Counted from the first letter of the stretch, positions 46,730-57,042 are shown. The stretch: 64,000 nt of DNA from Psychromonas algicola (GCF_004378355.1 NZ_SNUB01000006.1:62001-126000); one strand, 5' to 3'. The notes: generated from the letters alone by a model not told the origin. A program made the numbers and translations.

Positions 46730-47794
46730 ATGATGCCATTTGTACGAGTTAAAAAGCTGCTTACAAAATTTAGTCGCCAATTAACTTGGCCGGCAATGTT
46801 TTTACTGATTTTATTACAAGCTTTGATCACGTACTTACTCTTTATCATTGCGCAGGAAGACAAGCTAACTAGCAGTCCATTTGAGTTTTTTTATTATAAT
46901 ATGGTTGTCGTTTCTACGGTTGGTTTTGGTGATCTCAGCCCTGTAAGCCAATTAGGGAAATCGATTGTTGCCTTTTGGCAAATTCCCTCTGGATTAGTGA
47001 TATTTGCTTCATTTATTAGCAAAACAACACAATTGTTTATTAATATAGCGAGAAAAAACATGAACGGCAGTAATGACTTCTCATATTTAGACGATCACAT
47101 TCTTTTATTATGTTGGGATAAATACTCAACAGAGCAGATCGTGCGGTTAATTTTGGGCGATAAAAAACGTAAAAAAAGACAAATACTGTTATGTGTAACC
47201 GACGAGATGAAAGACCCGTTCCCGGAAATAGATGAAATATCCTTTGCTAAGCTACGCACTTTTTCGGACACGAATGAATTAGCTCGTATCGCCCTAAAGA
47301 AAGCGAAACGTATTATTGTTGATGGGAAGTCAGATGATGAAACGCTTTCTATTGCACTAAGTATCGCCACTTATGCAGATAAAAATGCAAATATCACTGC
47401 TCACTTTTTTGACCAAACCAAAGCTCAACTATTAAAAATGCATTGCCCACATATTGAATGCAGCATTGATAACAGTGCAAAGATGATGGTTAGAAGCATG
47501 CAAGATCCAGGTTCAAGTCAAGTAACAGAACAGTTACTTTCAACACTTAATGGCGCAACCTTATATAGCTTTAAAGTACCAGAGTTGGAAACAGAAATTA
47601 ACTTTGGACAAATATTTGAACGTTTTAAACAACAATATGACATGATTTTACTGGGGTATAGTAAAGACAAAAATGGTGATGATATGTGCTTAAATCCACA
47701 TAACGAAACCATGATAGACAGTGCTTACCATTTACATTATGTTGCTAATGAACGCATTAACGCTGAAGAAATTGACTGGAAAAGTTTGTATTAA
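46730..47794 (+). CDS. two-TM potassium channel with degenerate RCK domain
   Basis: A 354-residue protein with two membrane helices (~18-40 and ~80-105) around a pore loop with filter TVGFGD (~residue 64-69). A ~240-residue cytoplasmic region follows, with the alternating beta/alpha pattern of an RCK/TrkA-N domain (HILLLCWDKYS at its start; RIIVDGKSDDETLSIALSIATYA). The Rossmann G-x-G-x-x-G loop is not recognisable, so NAD binding is doubtful. It starts 9 bp after ilvA with no clear Shine-Dalgarno, suggesting translational coupling. An ATG at 46733 is the alternative start. Confidence 0.82.
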   Translation: MMPFVRVKKLLTKFSRQLTWPAMFLLILLQALITYLLFIIAQEDKLTSSPFEFFYYNMVVVSTVGFGDLSPVSQLGKSIVAFWQIPSGLVIFASFISKTTQLFINIARKNMNGSNDFSYLDDHILLLCWDKYSTEQIVRLILGDKKRKKRQILLCVTDEMKDPFPEIDEISFAKLRTFSDTNELARIALKKAKRIIVDGKSDDETLSIALSIATYADKNANITAHFFDQTKAQLLKMHCPHIECSIDNSAKMMVRSMQDPGSSQVTEQLLSTLNGATLYSFKVPELETEINFGQIFERFKQQYDMILLGYSKDKNGDDMCLNPHNETMIDSAYHLHYVANERINAEEIDWKSLY

Positions 47795-47870
47795 ACATTC
47801 GAAAAGTTGAATAGGCTATCAAAAGAGATCAACAGCCAATAAGATATAAACGCTAAACTTTAAAGACCAC

Positions 47871-48419
47871 TTAAAAGTGGCCAATAATACCAATAACATA
47901 CATACACCAGAAAAGCGCCCCCACCGCAATCCAGGCATAATTAGCACCGGTAAATTCTTTATTACTTTCACCATTAATATCATTACAAATGTAATTAATA
48001 AACCATTGAGCTTGATAACAGAACCAACAAAGTACAAATGTAAAAACAAGATTAAGCACTAATAAAAAAGGCTTTAATTCAGAGTCTTCTGGTACATAAC
48101 CACTAGCGAAGCTAATCGCGCTCACGACCACAAATAAAGTCGCAGCCGTACTTAATGCGGAACTTTTTTTACCACTTTTTATTGCGTAGAAAGCGGTCAA
48201 TTTATTAAACAGAGAATGCACAAAAAATATCGAAAAAAGCGCTCTCAGAATAGGCATTTGATTGCCATTAACACTTAATTTATATGACTTCCATTGTTGA
48301 TAAAACCAATAAACCATATACAAACCAGCAGTTCCTATAAATAATATGGCAAACTTATTTAATGAAACAACATAAAACTTAGGGATCATGGCCTCGACTT
48401 CAGCTGGACTATCTTGCAT
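47871..48419 (-). CDS. uncharacterised four-TM membrane protein
   Basis: 182 residues with predicted helices at about 22-40, 88-107, 115-135 and 160-180. The first 20 residues are acidic with two Pro. A Trp/Tyr-rich segment (YMVYWFYQQW) follows the first helix; I have seen this pattern in small membrane proteins of unknown function near putative stress genes in other gammaproteobacteria but cannot name a family. Convergent with the K+ channel gene. No function inferred. Confidence 0.65.
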   Translation of the reverse strand: MQDSPAEVEAMIPKFYVVSLNKFAILFIGTAGLYMVYWFYQQWKSYKLSVNGNQMPILRALFSIFFVHSLFNKLTAFYAIKSGKKSSALSTAATLFVVVSAISFASGYVPEDSELKPFLLVLNLVFTFVLCWFCYQAQWFINYICNDINGESNKEFTGANYAWIAVGALFWCMYVIGIIGHF

Positions 48420-48596
48420 ATAAATTCCTTAAATTGATAATTAACCCAATACTCTATACTTAGATTACAAATGAGATTGTTAAGGAGGTTAACAAAACAA
48501 GACATATTCTGCCATTAAAAAGTTAATTGATCTAAAGACTTACTTATTACGTATATTAGCTATAATTAATTGAATTATGACAAAGAGACTTGGCCA

Positions 48597-49127
48597 ATGA
48601 AATTATTCACATCATTATTGCTGACGCTATTACTTAGCGCATGTAGTACAACTTACCAAAATCAAAACATCTACGGTAAAACACTCCCTTCAATGCAAGG
48701 AGAAAGCCTTGCTCAAGAGTTAGTTCAAATACCTTCTGACTTCAATTTACCGATAACATTATTGCTCGTTGGCTATAAACAAAATGCTCAATTTGATATT
48801 GACCGTTGGTTAATTGCTTTGGATATGACAGAAACTGAAGTATCAGCCTATGAAATACCTGCTATTCAAGGGATGTTTCCACGTATGTTCGAAACACAAA
48901 TTAATAATGGTATGCGTAAAGGTATTCCAAAAGAGCTATGGAAAGGTGTAGTTACTTTGTATGAAGATGGTGAAACCATGCAAGCATTTACTGGTAATGA
49001 AAACGGTAATAACGCGCGTGTGATATTAATTAATAATGAAGGGAAAGTGTTACATTTCTACGATAGAGGCTTCTCAGTAAATGCATTGAATGAACTAAGA
49101 GCAGCAATCTTTCAAGCACCAAACTAA
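48597..49127 (+). CDS. putative lipoprotein, thioredoxin-like shape
   Basis: 176 residues from ATG 48597 with a lipobox LSAC (residues 13-16). The frame extends upstream to 48570, but those residues break the signal peptide. The mature part has TLLLVGYKQNAQFDIDRWLIALDM, with no catalytic CxxC, and a C-terminal ARVILINNEGKVLHFYDRGF that resembles the last strands of a thioredoxin/AhpC fold. Function unknown; convergent with parE. Confidence 0.7.
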   Translation: MKLFTSLLLTLLLSACSTTYQNQNIYGKTLPSMQGESLAQELVQIPSDFNLPITLLLVGYKQNAQFDIDRWLIALDMTETEVSAYEIPAIQGMFPRMFETQINNGMRKGIPKELWKGVVTLYEDGETMQAFTGNENGNNARVILINNEGKVLHFYDRGFSVNALNELRAAIFQAPN

Positions 49128-49136
49128 GATTGATTT

Positions 49137-49176
49137 AAAACCACTGATAATATAAATAATGATTGTCAGTGGTTTT
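49137..49176. terminator. bidirectional terminator between lipoprotein gene and parE
   Basis: AAAACCACTGA-loop-TCAGTGGTTTT, perfect 11-bp stem with an 18-nt loop; A and T arms flank it. Confidence 0.75.
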
Positions 49177-49210
49177 ATGATGCTGCGTAATGACCCTATA
49201 AGGAATAACT

Positions 49211-51100
49211 TTAGTCAATCGCCGCCATGTCACCGCTTGCTTCTAACCATGTTTTACGATCACCTGCACGCTTTTTAGCTAACAACATATCCATCATTTC
49301 AAGCATTGAGTCTGCATCATCGATAGTTAACTGCACTAAGCGACGTGTATTAGGATCCATGGTGGTTTCACGTAATTGTAGCGGATTCATTTCACCTAGC
49401 CCTTTAAATCGCTGTACATTCACTTTGCCGCGTTTTTTCTCTGCTGCAATACGAGCCAAAATCCCATCTTTTTCAGCTTCATCCAATGCGTAATAAACTT
49501 CTTTACCAATATCAATACGATACAATGGAGGCATAGCAACATAAAAGTTACCCGCATCAACTACGGCTCTAAAATGTTTAACAAATAGAGCACAAATGAG
49601 TGTCGCAATGTGTAAACCATCAGAGTCGGCATCGGCTAAAATACAAATTTTTCCATAGCGTAACCCAGATAAATCTGTTGACGCAGGATCGATACCAATA
49701 GCAATTGAAATATTATGAATTTCCTCTGAGCTTAAAATAACGTCAGATTCATCTTCCCACGTATTTTTTATTTTACCACGCAATGGCATAATCGCTTGAA
49801 ATTCGCGGTCTCGCGCTTGTTTTGCACTACCACCTGCCGAGTCACCTTCCACTAAGAATAATTCGCCACGCTCAGGATCTTGTGTTGAACAATCAGTTAA
49901 CTTTCCAGGTAATGCAGGCCCTTGAGTTATTTTCTTACGTGCGACTTTCTTGCTTTTACGTGTACGCGTTTGTGCATTATTAATACAGAACTCAGCTAAA
50001 GCTTCTGCTTCATTTACATTCGCATTTAGCCATAAACTAAAAGCATCCTTAGCAACACCCGAAACAAAAACAGCACATTGACGAGATGAAAGACGCTCTT
50101 TCGTTTGACCTGCAAATTGAGGCTCTTTGATTTTAACTGAAAGGATATAGCTACATTTATCCCAAATATCTTCAGGACTTAATTTAAGACCACGAGGTAA
50201 TAGGTTTCGAATATCACAAAATTCACGAATAGCTTCTAATAGCCCCTGACGGAATCCATTTACATGTGTACCGCCCTGCGCTGTCGGGATAAGGTTAACA
50301 TAGCTCTCTGCAATTGAATCGCCACCTTCAGGCAACCAGACCACAGCCCAATCTGCCATTTCTCCATTAGCCGAAAATTTTCCAACAAAAGGTACTGATG
50401 GTAATAATTCATTTTCTGAAACGGTTTCTAGGAGGTAATCATTTAAACCATCTTCATAACACCATTCATAGTTATTCTGGTTTACTTTATCTTTAAATTT
50501 AATGCTCAAGCCTGGGCATAAAACGGCTTTCGCTTTTAATAGATGCAATAAGCGAGAAACTGAAAATTTGAAACTATCAAAATATTTTGGGTCAGGTTTA
50601 AAATGGACGCTTGTACCAGTATTACGTTTGCCACAAGTACCAATCTCACTTAACTCTTCTTTCTTTTCACCATTCTCAAATGCAATATGGAATATTTTAC
50701 CACCGCGACGAATTTGAACATCTACACGTGTTGATAATGCATTAACCACAGAAATACCAACACCGTGCAAACCACCTGATATTTCATAATTTTTACCAGA
50801 AAATTTACCACCCGCGTGTAATTTACAAAAAATGAGCTCAACCCCTGAAATTTTTTCTTCTGGGTGAATATCAATAGGCATACCACGACCATCATCAATA
50901 ACTTCTAATGATTGATCTTCATGTAAAATAACTTGAATTGAGCTTGCATGACCACCTAAAGCTTCATCAACGGAGTTATCAATAACCTCTTGCCCTAAAT
51001 GATTAGGACGACTGGTTTCGGTATACATCCCCGGTCGATGGCGAACGGGATCAAGTCCGTTCAATACTTCAATGGAGTCTGAATTATATTGTTCGCTCAT
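49211..51100 (-). CDS. parE: DNA topoisomerase IV subunit B
   Basis: ATPase/TOPRIM subunit of the decatenating type II topoisomerase. 629 residues (E. coli 630). GHKL ATPase motifs: DNSVDEALGGHA, DDGRGMPID and GGLHGVGISVVNALS. TOPRIM: LVEGDSAGGSAKQARDREFQ and LADADSDGLHI. The C-terminal ParE tail QRFKGLGEMNP is present. Convergent with the lipoprotein gene. Downstream of yqiA-cpdA-nudF on the same strand, as in E. coli. Confidence 0.97.
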   Translation of the reverse strand: MSEQYNSDSIEVLNGLDPVRHRPGMYTETSRPNHLGQEVIDNSVDEALGGHASSIQVILHEDQSLEVIDDGRGMPIDIHPEEKISGVELIFCKLHAGGKFSGKNYEISGGLHGVGISVVNALSTRVDVQIRRGGKIFHIAFENGEKKEELSEIGTCGKRNTGTSVHFKPDPKYFDSFKFSVSRLLHLLKAKAVLCPGLSIKFKDKVNQNNYEWCYEDGLNDYLLETVSENELLPSVPFVGKFSANGEMADWAVVWLPEGGDSIAESYVNLIPTAQGGTHVNGFRQGLLEAIREFCDIRNLLPRGLKLSPEDIWDKCSYILSVKIKEPQFAGQTKERLSSRQCAVFVSGVAKDAFSLWLNANVNEAEALAEFCINNAQTRTRKSKKVARKKITQGPALPGKLTDCSTQDPERGELFLVEGDSAGGSAKQARDREFQAIMPLRGKIKNTWEDESDVILSSEEIHNISIAIGIDPASTDLSGLRYGKICILADADSDGLHIATLICALFVKHFRAVVDAGNFYVAMPPLYRIDIGKEVYYALDEAEKDGILARIAAEKKRGKVNVQRFKGLGEMNPLQLRETTMDPNTRRLVQLTIDDADSMLEMMDMLLAKKRAGDRKTWLEASGDMAAID

Positions 51101-51182
51101 GCATGCACCTATGTTTTGCTCTATGGATAATAATTACTTCAGTGTATAAGTTAACACATAAGAATCAGTTGATTATACGAAT

Positions 51183-51770
51183 TTAAAAAAGAAAATGAAT
51201 TATCTCAGTAAGATAGCGATCAAAGCCTATAAAGCTATGATCTCCTCCTTTTTCACAAGTTATTTTACACGCTTTATACTTTTGCAATGCATCTCTGTAA
51301 TCTAACACTTCATCTTCTTGCTGTAATAGTACCCATATTTTGTCAGGATACTTTAACTTTTCAATATATAAATTTTCTATTTGCTTAATATAATCTTGAT
51401 TTATTTCGTACTGTTGCTGTAAATAAGGATGAAGCTGTGGTCCTTGATACTTTTCAAAGAGTAAATTAGGAGTCACCGCCGGGTTAATCAATAACGCTTT
51501 TACCGCATATTTTTGTACAACTTTAGTCGCTAAAAATCCGCCTAAAGAACTCCCCATTATTGCGATTTCATATTCTTTATATTGTTCAAAAAAAGTCTCA
51601 ATGACTTGCCACATTTGTTCGGGCAGCGCGGGAAGTTGTGGGCAATAAAATTGTATATCAGGATGATTAGATAAAAGGTGATCACGCATTTGTTGCGCTT
51701 TAAGTGATGCAGGAGAACTATGAAAACCGTGTAATGAAAGTAATATTTTAGGGCGGTTAGCGTTAGCCAT
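51183..51770 (-). CDS. yqiA: YqiA-family alpha/beta-hydrolase (esterase)
   Basis: 195 residues from the ATG at 51770, where MANANRPKILLSLHGFHSSP aligns with the E. coli start; a longer frame reaches 51830 but overlaps cpdA. Alpha/beta-hydrolase motifs: oxyanion LHGFHSSP, nucleophile Ser in GSSLGGF, and the late Asp (DEVLDY) and His (GGDHSF). E. coli YqiA acts on palmitoyl-CoA and p-nitrophenyl esters. It begins 13 bp after the cpdA stop. Confidence 0.88.
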   Translation of the reverse strand: MANANRPKILLSLHGFHSSPASLKAQQMRDHLLSNHPDIQFYCPQLPALPEQMWQVIETFFEQYKEYEIAIMGSSLGGFLATKVVQKYAVKALLINPAVTPNLLFEKYQGPQLHPYLQQQYEINQDYIKQIENLYIEKLKYPDKIWVLLQQEDEVLDYRDALQKYKACKITCEKGGDHSFIGFDRYLTEIIHFLF

Positions 51771-51783
51771 TTTGTCTCTTTTA

Positions 51784-52620
51784 TTAATATCCGGTTGCAT
51801 TCTCATCTGTAATAAATTCACCTGCGTCAATACGCTCTACTTGAGTTTCTATTTCCCCTGATTGTTTTAACACTAGGTAACGATAACCAGGTTCTTTATT
51901 ATCAACGGCAAAATCATTATTTCTAGGTTTAAACTGAACACAAGTTGAAGGACTTGTTAAATAACGTACCCCCTGCTTGGTTACATCAAAAGCTTGATGA
52001 ACATGCCCAGATAAAACCGCTTTAACATTTTTAAATTGACTAATTAACGCTATAAATTGTGCATTATTTTTTAAAATATGTTGGTCCAACCAAGCTGCGC
52101 CAACAGGCAAAATATGATGATGCACTGCAACTAACGTGTATTTATCTGGAAACTCCTGTAGTTTTTCTTCCAAAAACACTAGTTGGTCATCACTAAGATG
52201 CCCATGTGGTACACCTTCTAGCTGTGAATCTAATAAGATCACTTGCCAATGATCACTCACTATTTGTTTCGTCTGCGCTAAACCTTCGCTTAAAAGTGAA
52301 GGCAACATTACTGATTGCATATCATGATTACCTGGCAACCAATAACAAGGCATATTTAAACTTTTAATACGCTCACTAAAATGCAGGTAGGATTGCGCAG
52401 AGTGATCTTGCGATAAATCACCCGTAGATAAAATCGCAGCACATTTACCAGAATATTTTTCGGCATGCTTAACAACTGCATCATAACTAGCTACAGTTTT
52501 AATGCCTAATAGATTTTTTTCACGGTCAGCAAAAAGATGAGTATCAGTGATTTGTAATAATTTTAAATCACCCTTAACATCTGCCGCTATTGACGCTTTT
52601 GTATGAACTACATCATTCAT
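51784..52620 (-). CDS. cpdA: 3',5'-cyclic-AMP phosphodiesterase CpdA
   Basis: Metallophosphoesterase that hydrolyses cAMP. 278 residues. Metal-binding motifs in order: DTHLF (Asp, His), GDLSQD, GNHD, and GHVHQAFD near the C-terminus. Second gene of nudF-cpdA-yqiA-parE. In E. coli yqiB lies between nudF and cpdA; here the gap holds no gene. Confidence 0.94.
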   Translation of the reverse strand: MNDVVHTKASIAADVKGDLKLLQITDTHLFADREKNLLGIKTVASYDAVVKHAEKYSGKCAAILSTGDLSQDHSAQSYLHFSERIKSLNMPCYWLPGNHDMQSVMLPSLLSEGLAQTKQIVSDHWQVILLDSQLEGVPHGHLSDDQLVFLEEKLQEFPDKYTLVAVHHHILPVGAAWLDQHILKNNAQFIALISQFKNVKAVLSGHVHQAFDVTKQGVRYLTSPSTCVQFKPRNNDFAVDNKEPGYRYLVLKQSGEIETQVERIDAGEFITDENATGY

Positions 52621-52788
52621 TTCTTATATGCTTCGCTCTTATATGTGAAAACACTACTCTCTTAAGGTAGTTTTCATTATTTAAGCGGATCATTTTATCA
52701 TTCTCAAAAAAATGGCAATGATAAAATAACTAAAAATGTCGGGGGTGCCTCATTTCAATCAAAGGAAATGTCGAATTAACCAACAATT

Positions 52789-53385
52789 TTAAATATTCAG
52801 ACCATTTTTACGGTTCAATTCTAACCACTGCAAACCAATAATTGTTGCTGCATTATTAATTTTTCCCGTTTTAACCCATTCATAAGCTTCAACACGAGAA
52901 ACAACATGCACACGAATGTCTTCACTTTCTTCATCGAGACCAAAAACACCTTCAACATCAGTACTATCTACGTTTGCCACAAAGAGATCTAATGTTTCCG
53001 TAGTACCTCCAGGACTAACAAGATAACTCATCATAAACTGGCACTTTTCTATTACCAAACCAGCTTCTTCAAAGGCTTCCCGTTTAACGACTTCTTGTGC
53101 ATCTTCGCCTTCTTCAATTATTCCAGCGATTAATTCAAACAACCAAGGTGAACCTTCACTTTGCATCGCACCAAATCGAAACTGCTCAACCAAAATAACC
53201 TTATCTTTAACTACGTCATAAGCCAATAAACCAGCAGCTTTGCCTCTTTCAAAAAATTCACGCTGAATAGGTGCGCTCCATTCTCCTGAAAATAGTTTGT
53301 GCTTTAACGTATATTTATTGCATTTAAAGAAACCTTGATACAGCGGTTCACAGCCAATAACTTCGACATCATTTTTATCATACAT
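52789..53385 (-). CDS. nudF: ADP-ribose pyrophosphatase NudF
   Basis: Nudix hydrolase: ADP-ribose to AMP + ribose-5-phosphate. 198 residues (E. coli 209). The Nudix box is intact (GIIEEGEDAQEVVKREAFEE then AGL), with SPGGTTE after it, as in NudF. Divergent from tolC, as in E. coli. Confidence 0.94.
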   Translation of the reverse strand: MYDKNDVEVIGCEPLYQGFFKCNKYTLKHKLFSGEWSAPIQREFFERGKAAGLLAYDVVKDKVILVEQFRFGAMQSEGSPWLFELIAGIIEEGEDAQEVVKREAFEEAGLVIEKCQFMMSYLVSPGGTTETLDLFVANVDSTDVEGVFGLDEESEDIRVHVVSRVEAYEWVKTGKINNAATIIGLQWLELNRKNGLNI

Positions 53386-53688
53386 AATGAACTTCCTATT
53401 TTTTAGCTAACGATTGAAACTTTATTGAACTTAAGTTGTCTAAGATTGCTTAATGCCAAGGTTTATTGTTTGTTGCTCATTAATCAAGCTTATTGGCAGT
53501 AATAAACTTAAAACTTTCAATATATTAATGATCACTACCGCGTGTGAATGGTATTATCAAACCACTTATTATATTCATCAAATTAAATTAGTTATTTTTT
53601 ATGATTAATATTTTTATAATACTCTTTTCACATTTTATGTTAGCCTCGCTAATATGACCAATGAATACTTTTATAGGATCGCTTAAAC
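53386..53688. other. AT-rich tolC-nudF intergenic region
   Basis: No gene. A TATAAT at 53615-53620 is the likely tolC -10, but a matching -35 is poor; a start near 53628 leaves a leader of about 60 nt. No marbox or other operator could be identified with confidence. Confidence 0.4.
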
Positions 53689-55014
53689 ATGATTTTACAA
53701 CGCCTTTATATTGCAACACTATTAGGGTTATCAGCAATTAGCATCAATGTTAATGCAGATACATTACAACAGGTTTATGAAACGGCTAAGTTCAAAGATC
53801 CAACAATCCTAAAGAGCAAGGCTCAATATGATGCATTTGCAGAAAAAATAAGTGAATCAAGAGCTTCATTATTACCTCAAATTGGATTTGGATTAGACTT
53901 GAATAGAAAAGATTCAGACCTCGATACCGATACTTCTACTTATACAAATTACGGTGCAGATCTTTCCCTAAGTCAATCGCTTTATAACGGTTCATATTGG
54001 CAACAGACTGATATTTCAGAGAAACAAGCGACTCAATATGCAGCTATTTACGGTTATGCACAACAAAACTTGTTGTTCCGTACCGCTTCTGCTTATTTTA
54101 ATGTATTACGTGCCGATGAAACTGTTAAATCAGTTACCGCAAATAAGCGTGCTGTTGAACGTCAATTAGAACAAACTAAACAACGTTTTGACGTAGGCTT
54201 AATTGCAATTACAGATGTTCATGAAGCGCAAGCAGCGTACGATAGAACGGTTGTTGATTTAATTAACGCAGAAAACACACTAGCTAACAACTACTACTTG
54301 TTACGTGAATTAACAGGCGGGGATGTTAAACAAGTTGCTTATTTAGATACTAAAAAGTTTTCACCACAAAAATTAACTGGTGATGTAAAGTTCTGGCGTA
54401 ACAATGCGTTAGAGCATAACTTAAATCTACATAGTATGCGTATTGCTAAAGAATTAGCAAAATCAAATATCGAATTAGCGCAATCGGGCCATGGTCCAAC
54501 CCTCGATTTCACCGCAAATCTAGGTTATGACGATTTTGATTACGATAATTCAAGTTCAAGCTCATATGATGCAACAGCAGTAACTTTAGGCCTTGAATTA
54601 AATGTTCCTATTTATAGTGGTGGAGCAACAAGTTCTAAAGTAAAACAAGCACAATATAATTATGTGATGGCTAGCCAAGATTTAGAACAAAGCTTCCGTA
54701 GTATTGATGCGCAAGTCAATAACGGCTATAACAATGTACAAGCGTCTATAAGCTCAATTAATGCTTACAAACAAGCAGTGGTTTCTTCTCGTAGTGCACT
54801 TGATGCCGCTGAAGCAAGTTTTGAAGTGGGTACACGTACCGTCGTTGATGTATTAGATGCAACACGTAATTTATATGATTCTGAAAACGAATTAGCAAAT
54901 GCAAGATATGATTATATTATCAATATACTTCAACTTAAACTTTCAGCGGGCACTTTGTCTGAGCAGGATATCGCAGATATTTCATCTGGACTGATTGAAG
55001 TTTCTAAAAAATAA
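53689..55014 (+). CDS. tolC: outer membrane efflux channel TolC
   Basis: Trimeric outer-membrane tunnel that serves AcrAB-type efflux pumps and type I secretion. 441 residues with a signal peptide (cleaved near NAD-TLQQ). Two repeats of the OEP family (each ~190 residues) with long helices; the second includes LGLELNVPIYSGGATSSKVKQAQ, the beta-barrel/helix junction. E. coli TolC (493) is longer mainly at the C-terminus; this is a short marine-type form. Confidence 0.93.
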   Translation: MILQRLYIATLLGLSAISINVNADTLQQVYETAKFKDPTILKSKAQYDAFAEKISESRASLLPQIGFGLDLNRKDSDLDTDTSTYTNYGADLSLSQSLYNGSYWQQTDISEKQATQYAAIYGYAQQNLLFRTASAYFNVLRADETVKSVTANKRAVERQLEQTKQRFDVGLIAITDVHEAQAAYDRTVVDLINAENTLANNYYLLRELTGGDVKQVAYLDTKKFSPQKLTGDVKFWRNNALEHNLNLHSMRIAKELAKSNIELAQSGHGPTLDFTANLGYDDFDYDNSSSSSYDATAVTLGLELNVPIYSGGATSSKVKQAQYNYVMASQDLEQSFRSIDAQVNNGYNNVQASISSINAYKQAVVSSRSALDAAEASFEVGTRTVVDVLDATRNLYDSENELANARYDYIINILQLKLSAGTLSEQDIADISSGLIEVSKK

Positions 55015-55040
55015 TTTAAAACTATTTTTGTATAAATACG

Positions 55041-55070
55041 AAAAAGGGAAGCAGATGCTTCCCTTTTTTT
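55041..55070. terminator. terminator after tolC
   Basis: AAAAAGGGAAGC-agat-GCTTCCC followed by T7; A/T arms make it usable for hldE on the other strand too. Confidence 0.9.
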
Positions 55071-55090
55071 ATCGCAATATCGAGACAAAA

Positions 55091-56518
55091 TCATTTATTG
55101 TTTTGAATTGTTTTAATAATCTCAGTAGTAGAACAACCATCTTTGAATTGTAATACTCTTACTTCACCACCATTCTCAATGACTTCTTTTCCACCAGCAA
55201 TTTCTTCCACTTTATAATCTCCACCTTTAACTAACAAATCAGGTAAGATTTCAGAAATTAATCGTTGAGGCGTTTCTTCCGAGAACTCAATAACCCAATC
55301 AACGGCAGCTAAACCAGACAATACAGCCATACGGCGGTCAATTGGATTAACAGGTCTTCCTTCACCTTTTAAATCCCGTGTAGATTGATCACTATTTACT
55401 GCAACAATTAATCTATCGCCCTGCTCACGTGCTGTATTCAGATATGAAACGTGCCCTGCATGAAGAATATCAAAGCAACCATTGGTCATCACCACTTTTT
55501 CGCCGCGATGTTGTGCCAATTTTACAGCGAGCTTCAACTGTGCTTCGGTTTGCACACCAAAACCAATTTCTTGTTGGCTATAAACCGCATTTGAAAGTTC
55601 AACGGTATTTACAGTAGAAGTACCAATCTTCCCAACAACCACCCCTGCGCCAACGTTAGCTAGTGCACAAGCATCTTCGAAACTGCTTCCAGCAGCAATA
55701 GAAGAGGCAAGAATAGCTATTACTGTGTCGCCAGCGCCTGTCACATCAAACACTTCTTGTGCCTGCGTTGGTAAGTGGAAAGGTTCAGCGTTTTCTCGAA
55801 TTAACGTCATACCATTTTCGCTACGTGTCACCAGTAATGCTTCTAGTTCTAAATCTTTTACAAGTTGAGCACCACGTTCAAATAATTCTTGATCACTTTT
55901 ACAATGACCAACAACGGCTTCAAATTCTGATAAGTTAGGCGTTAATAAAGTCGCACCGCGATATTTTTCAAATTCAGTGCCTTTTGGATCAACAAGCACT
56001 TTTGCACCATGCTTTTTGGCGAGCTGAATCATTGTTTGCACATCAGCTAAGGAGCCTTTGTTGTAATCCGATAAAATAACAACGTTCGCTTTTTTTAAAG
56101 CAGTTTTCATATTAGCCAATAAACCATCACTATCAACATCGAAAAACGATTCTTCAAAATCCAAACGAATTAGTTGCTGATGACGGCTTAAAACACGCAA
56201 TTTAGTAATAGTAGGCGCATTAGGCACTGTGACAAAATTAGTATCAACATTCACTGAATGTAGACTGTCAGTAATGGCTTGGGCAGCTTCATCATTGCCC
56301 ACTAAACCAACAAGACTTGAATTAGCACCTAGTGCTGCAATATTTAAAGCAACGTTCGCAGCCCCACCAGGACGCTCTTCAATTTCTTTAACATTAACAA
56401 CAGGTACAGGCGCTTCGGGAGAGATACGTGTTACAGGACCATGCCAATACCTATCTAACATGACATCGCCTACAACTAATACGTTTGCTTGCTCATACTC
56501 GGGTAAGGTTATTTTCAT
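55091..56518 (-). CDS. hldE: bifunctional heptose 7-phosphate kinase / heptose 1-phosphate adenylyltransferase
   Basis: Two steps in making ADP-heptose for the LPS inner core. 475 residues (E. coli 477). The PfkB-type kinase domain (~1-318) carries [14 protein letters not shown] and [11 protein letters not shown]; the nucleotidyltransferase domain (~343-475) has [15 protein letters not shown], and GEGRPVNP near its middle. Convergent with tolC; upstream DUF454 gene separated by 115 bp. Confidence 0.96.
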   Translation of the reverse strand: MKITLPEYEQANVLVVGDVMLDRYWHGPVTRISPEAPVPVVNVKEIEERPGGAANVALNIAALGANSSLVGLVGNDEAAQAITDSLHSVNVDTNFVTVPNAPTITKLRVLSRHQQLIRLDFEESFFDVDSDGLLANMKTALKKANVVILSDYNKGSLADVQTMIQLAKKHGAKVLVDPKGTEFEKYRGATLLTPNLSEFEAVVGHCKSDQELFERGAQLVKDLELEALLVTRSENGMTLIRENAEPFHLPTQAQEVFDVTGAGDTVIAILASSIAAGSSFEDACALANVGAGVVVGKIGTSTVNTVELSNAVYSQQEIGFGVQTEAQLKLAVKLAQHRGEKVVMTNGCFDILHAGHVSYLNTAREQGDRLIVAVNSDQSTRDLKGEGRPVNPIDRRMAVLSGLAAVDWVIEFSEETPQRLISEILPDLLVKGGDYKVEEIAGGKEVIENGGEVRVLQFKDGCSTTEIIKTIQNNK

Positions 56519-56633
56519 TTTATCTCTCTCTAAACAATTTAAGCGCTAAGATTATCACAGACATAATAAGATCACATTTTGAATGTGCTATATTTTTATA
56601 TTTTTTTGAAAAGAATAGTCTATAGGTTGCCCA

Positions 56634-57005
56634 TTAATATTCAGGCAGTTTTCTAATAAAAAACAATAAAATAAGCATTAAAGCAATCAACATGAGTTGT
56701 AAATATACAAGGCCAATTAGCAAAAGAATTGAAACTAAAAAGCTAATGATAATACTTATATAAATAATAGGTTTACGCTTTTTATCTATTTTTTTATCCA
56801 TTTGCCAACACGTTAGATCCTGACCAATAACAGGCAGACTTAATAGCCAATGCTTGAAACGAGAAGAGCTCCGAGAAAAACCAAATAGCGCGAGTATAAA
56901 AAAGGGAGTTGCAGGTAATAAAGGAAGAATTATCCCTAAGGCTCCTAATATCATTGCCAAGCAAGCCATCACAAACAATGCCGATTTAATTAACCTTTGA
57001 CGCAT
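56634..57005 (-). CDS. DUF454 family inner-membrane protein (YbaN-like)
   Basis: 123 residues with two N-terminal helices (about 10-40) and two at the C-terminus (about 82-118). The family motif is visible: GALGIILPLLPATPFFILALFGFSRSS in outline, then HWLLSLPVIG. Role unknown. The E. coli homologue ybaN is associated with the priB/apt region; here it lies between rplS and hldE. A terminator at 57043-57073 separates it from rplS. Confidence 0.85.
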   Translation of the reverse strand: MRQRLIKSALFVMACLAMILGALGIILPLLPATPFFILALFGFSRSSSRFKHWLLSLPVIGQDLTCWQMDKKIDKKRKPIIYISIIISFLVSILLLIGLVYLQLMLIALMLILLFFIRKLPEY

Positions 57006-57042
57006 GAAATCACCCTTTAATCATTTCAATTACAATAAGCAT

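Noticed and set aside
47518-47712. Minus-strand frame within the K+ channel gene
   Set aside because: Antisense shadow of a gene with clear pore motif.
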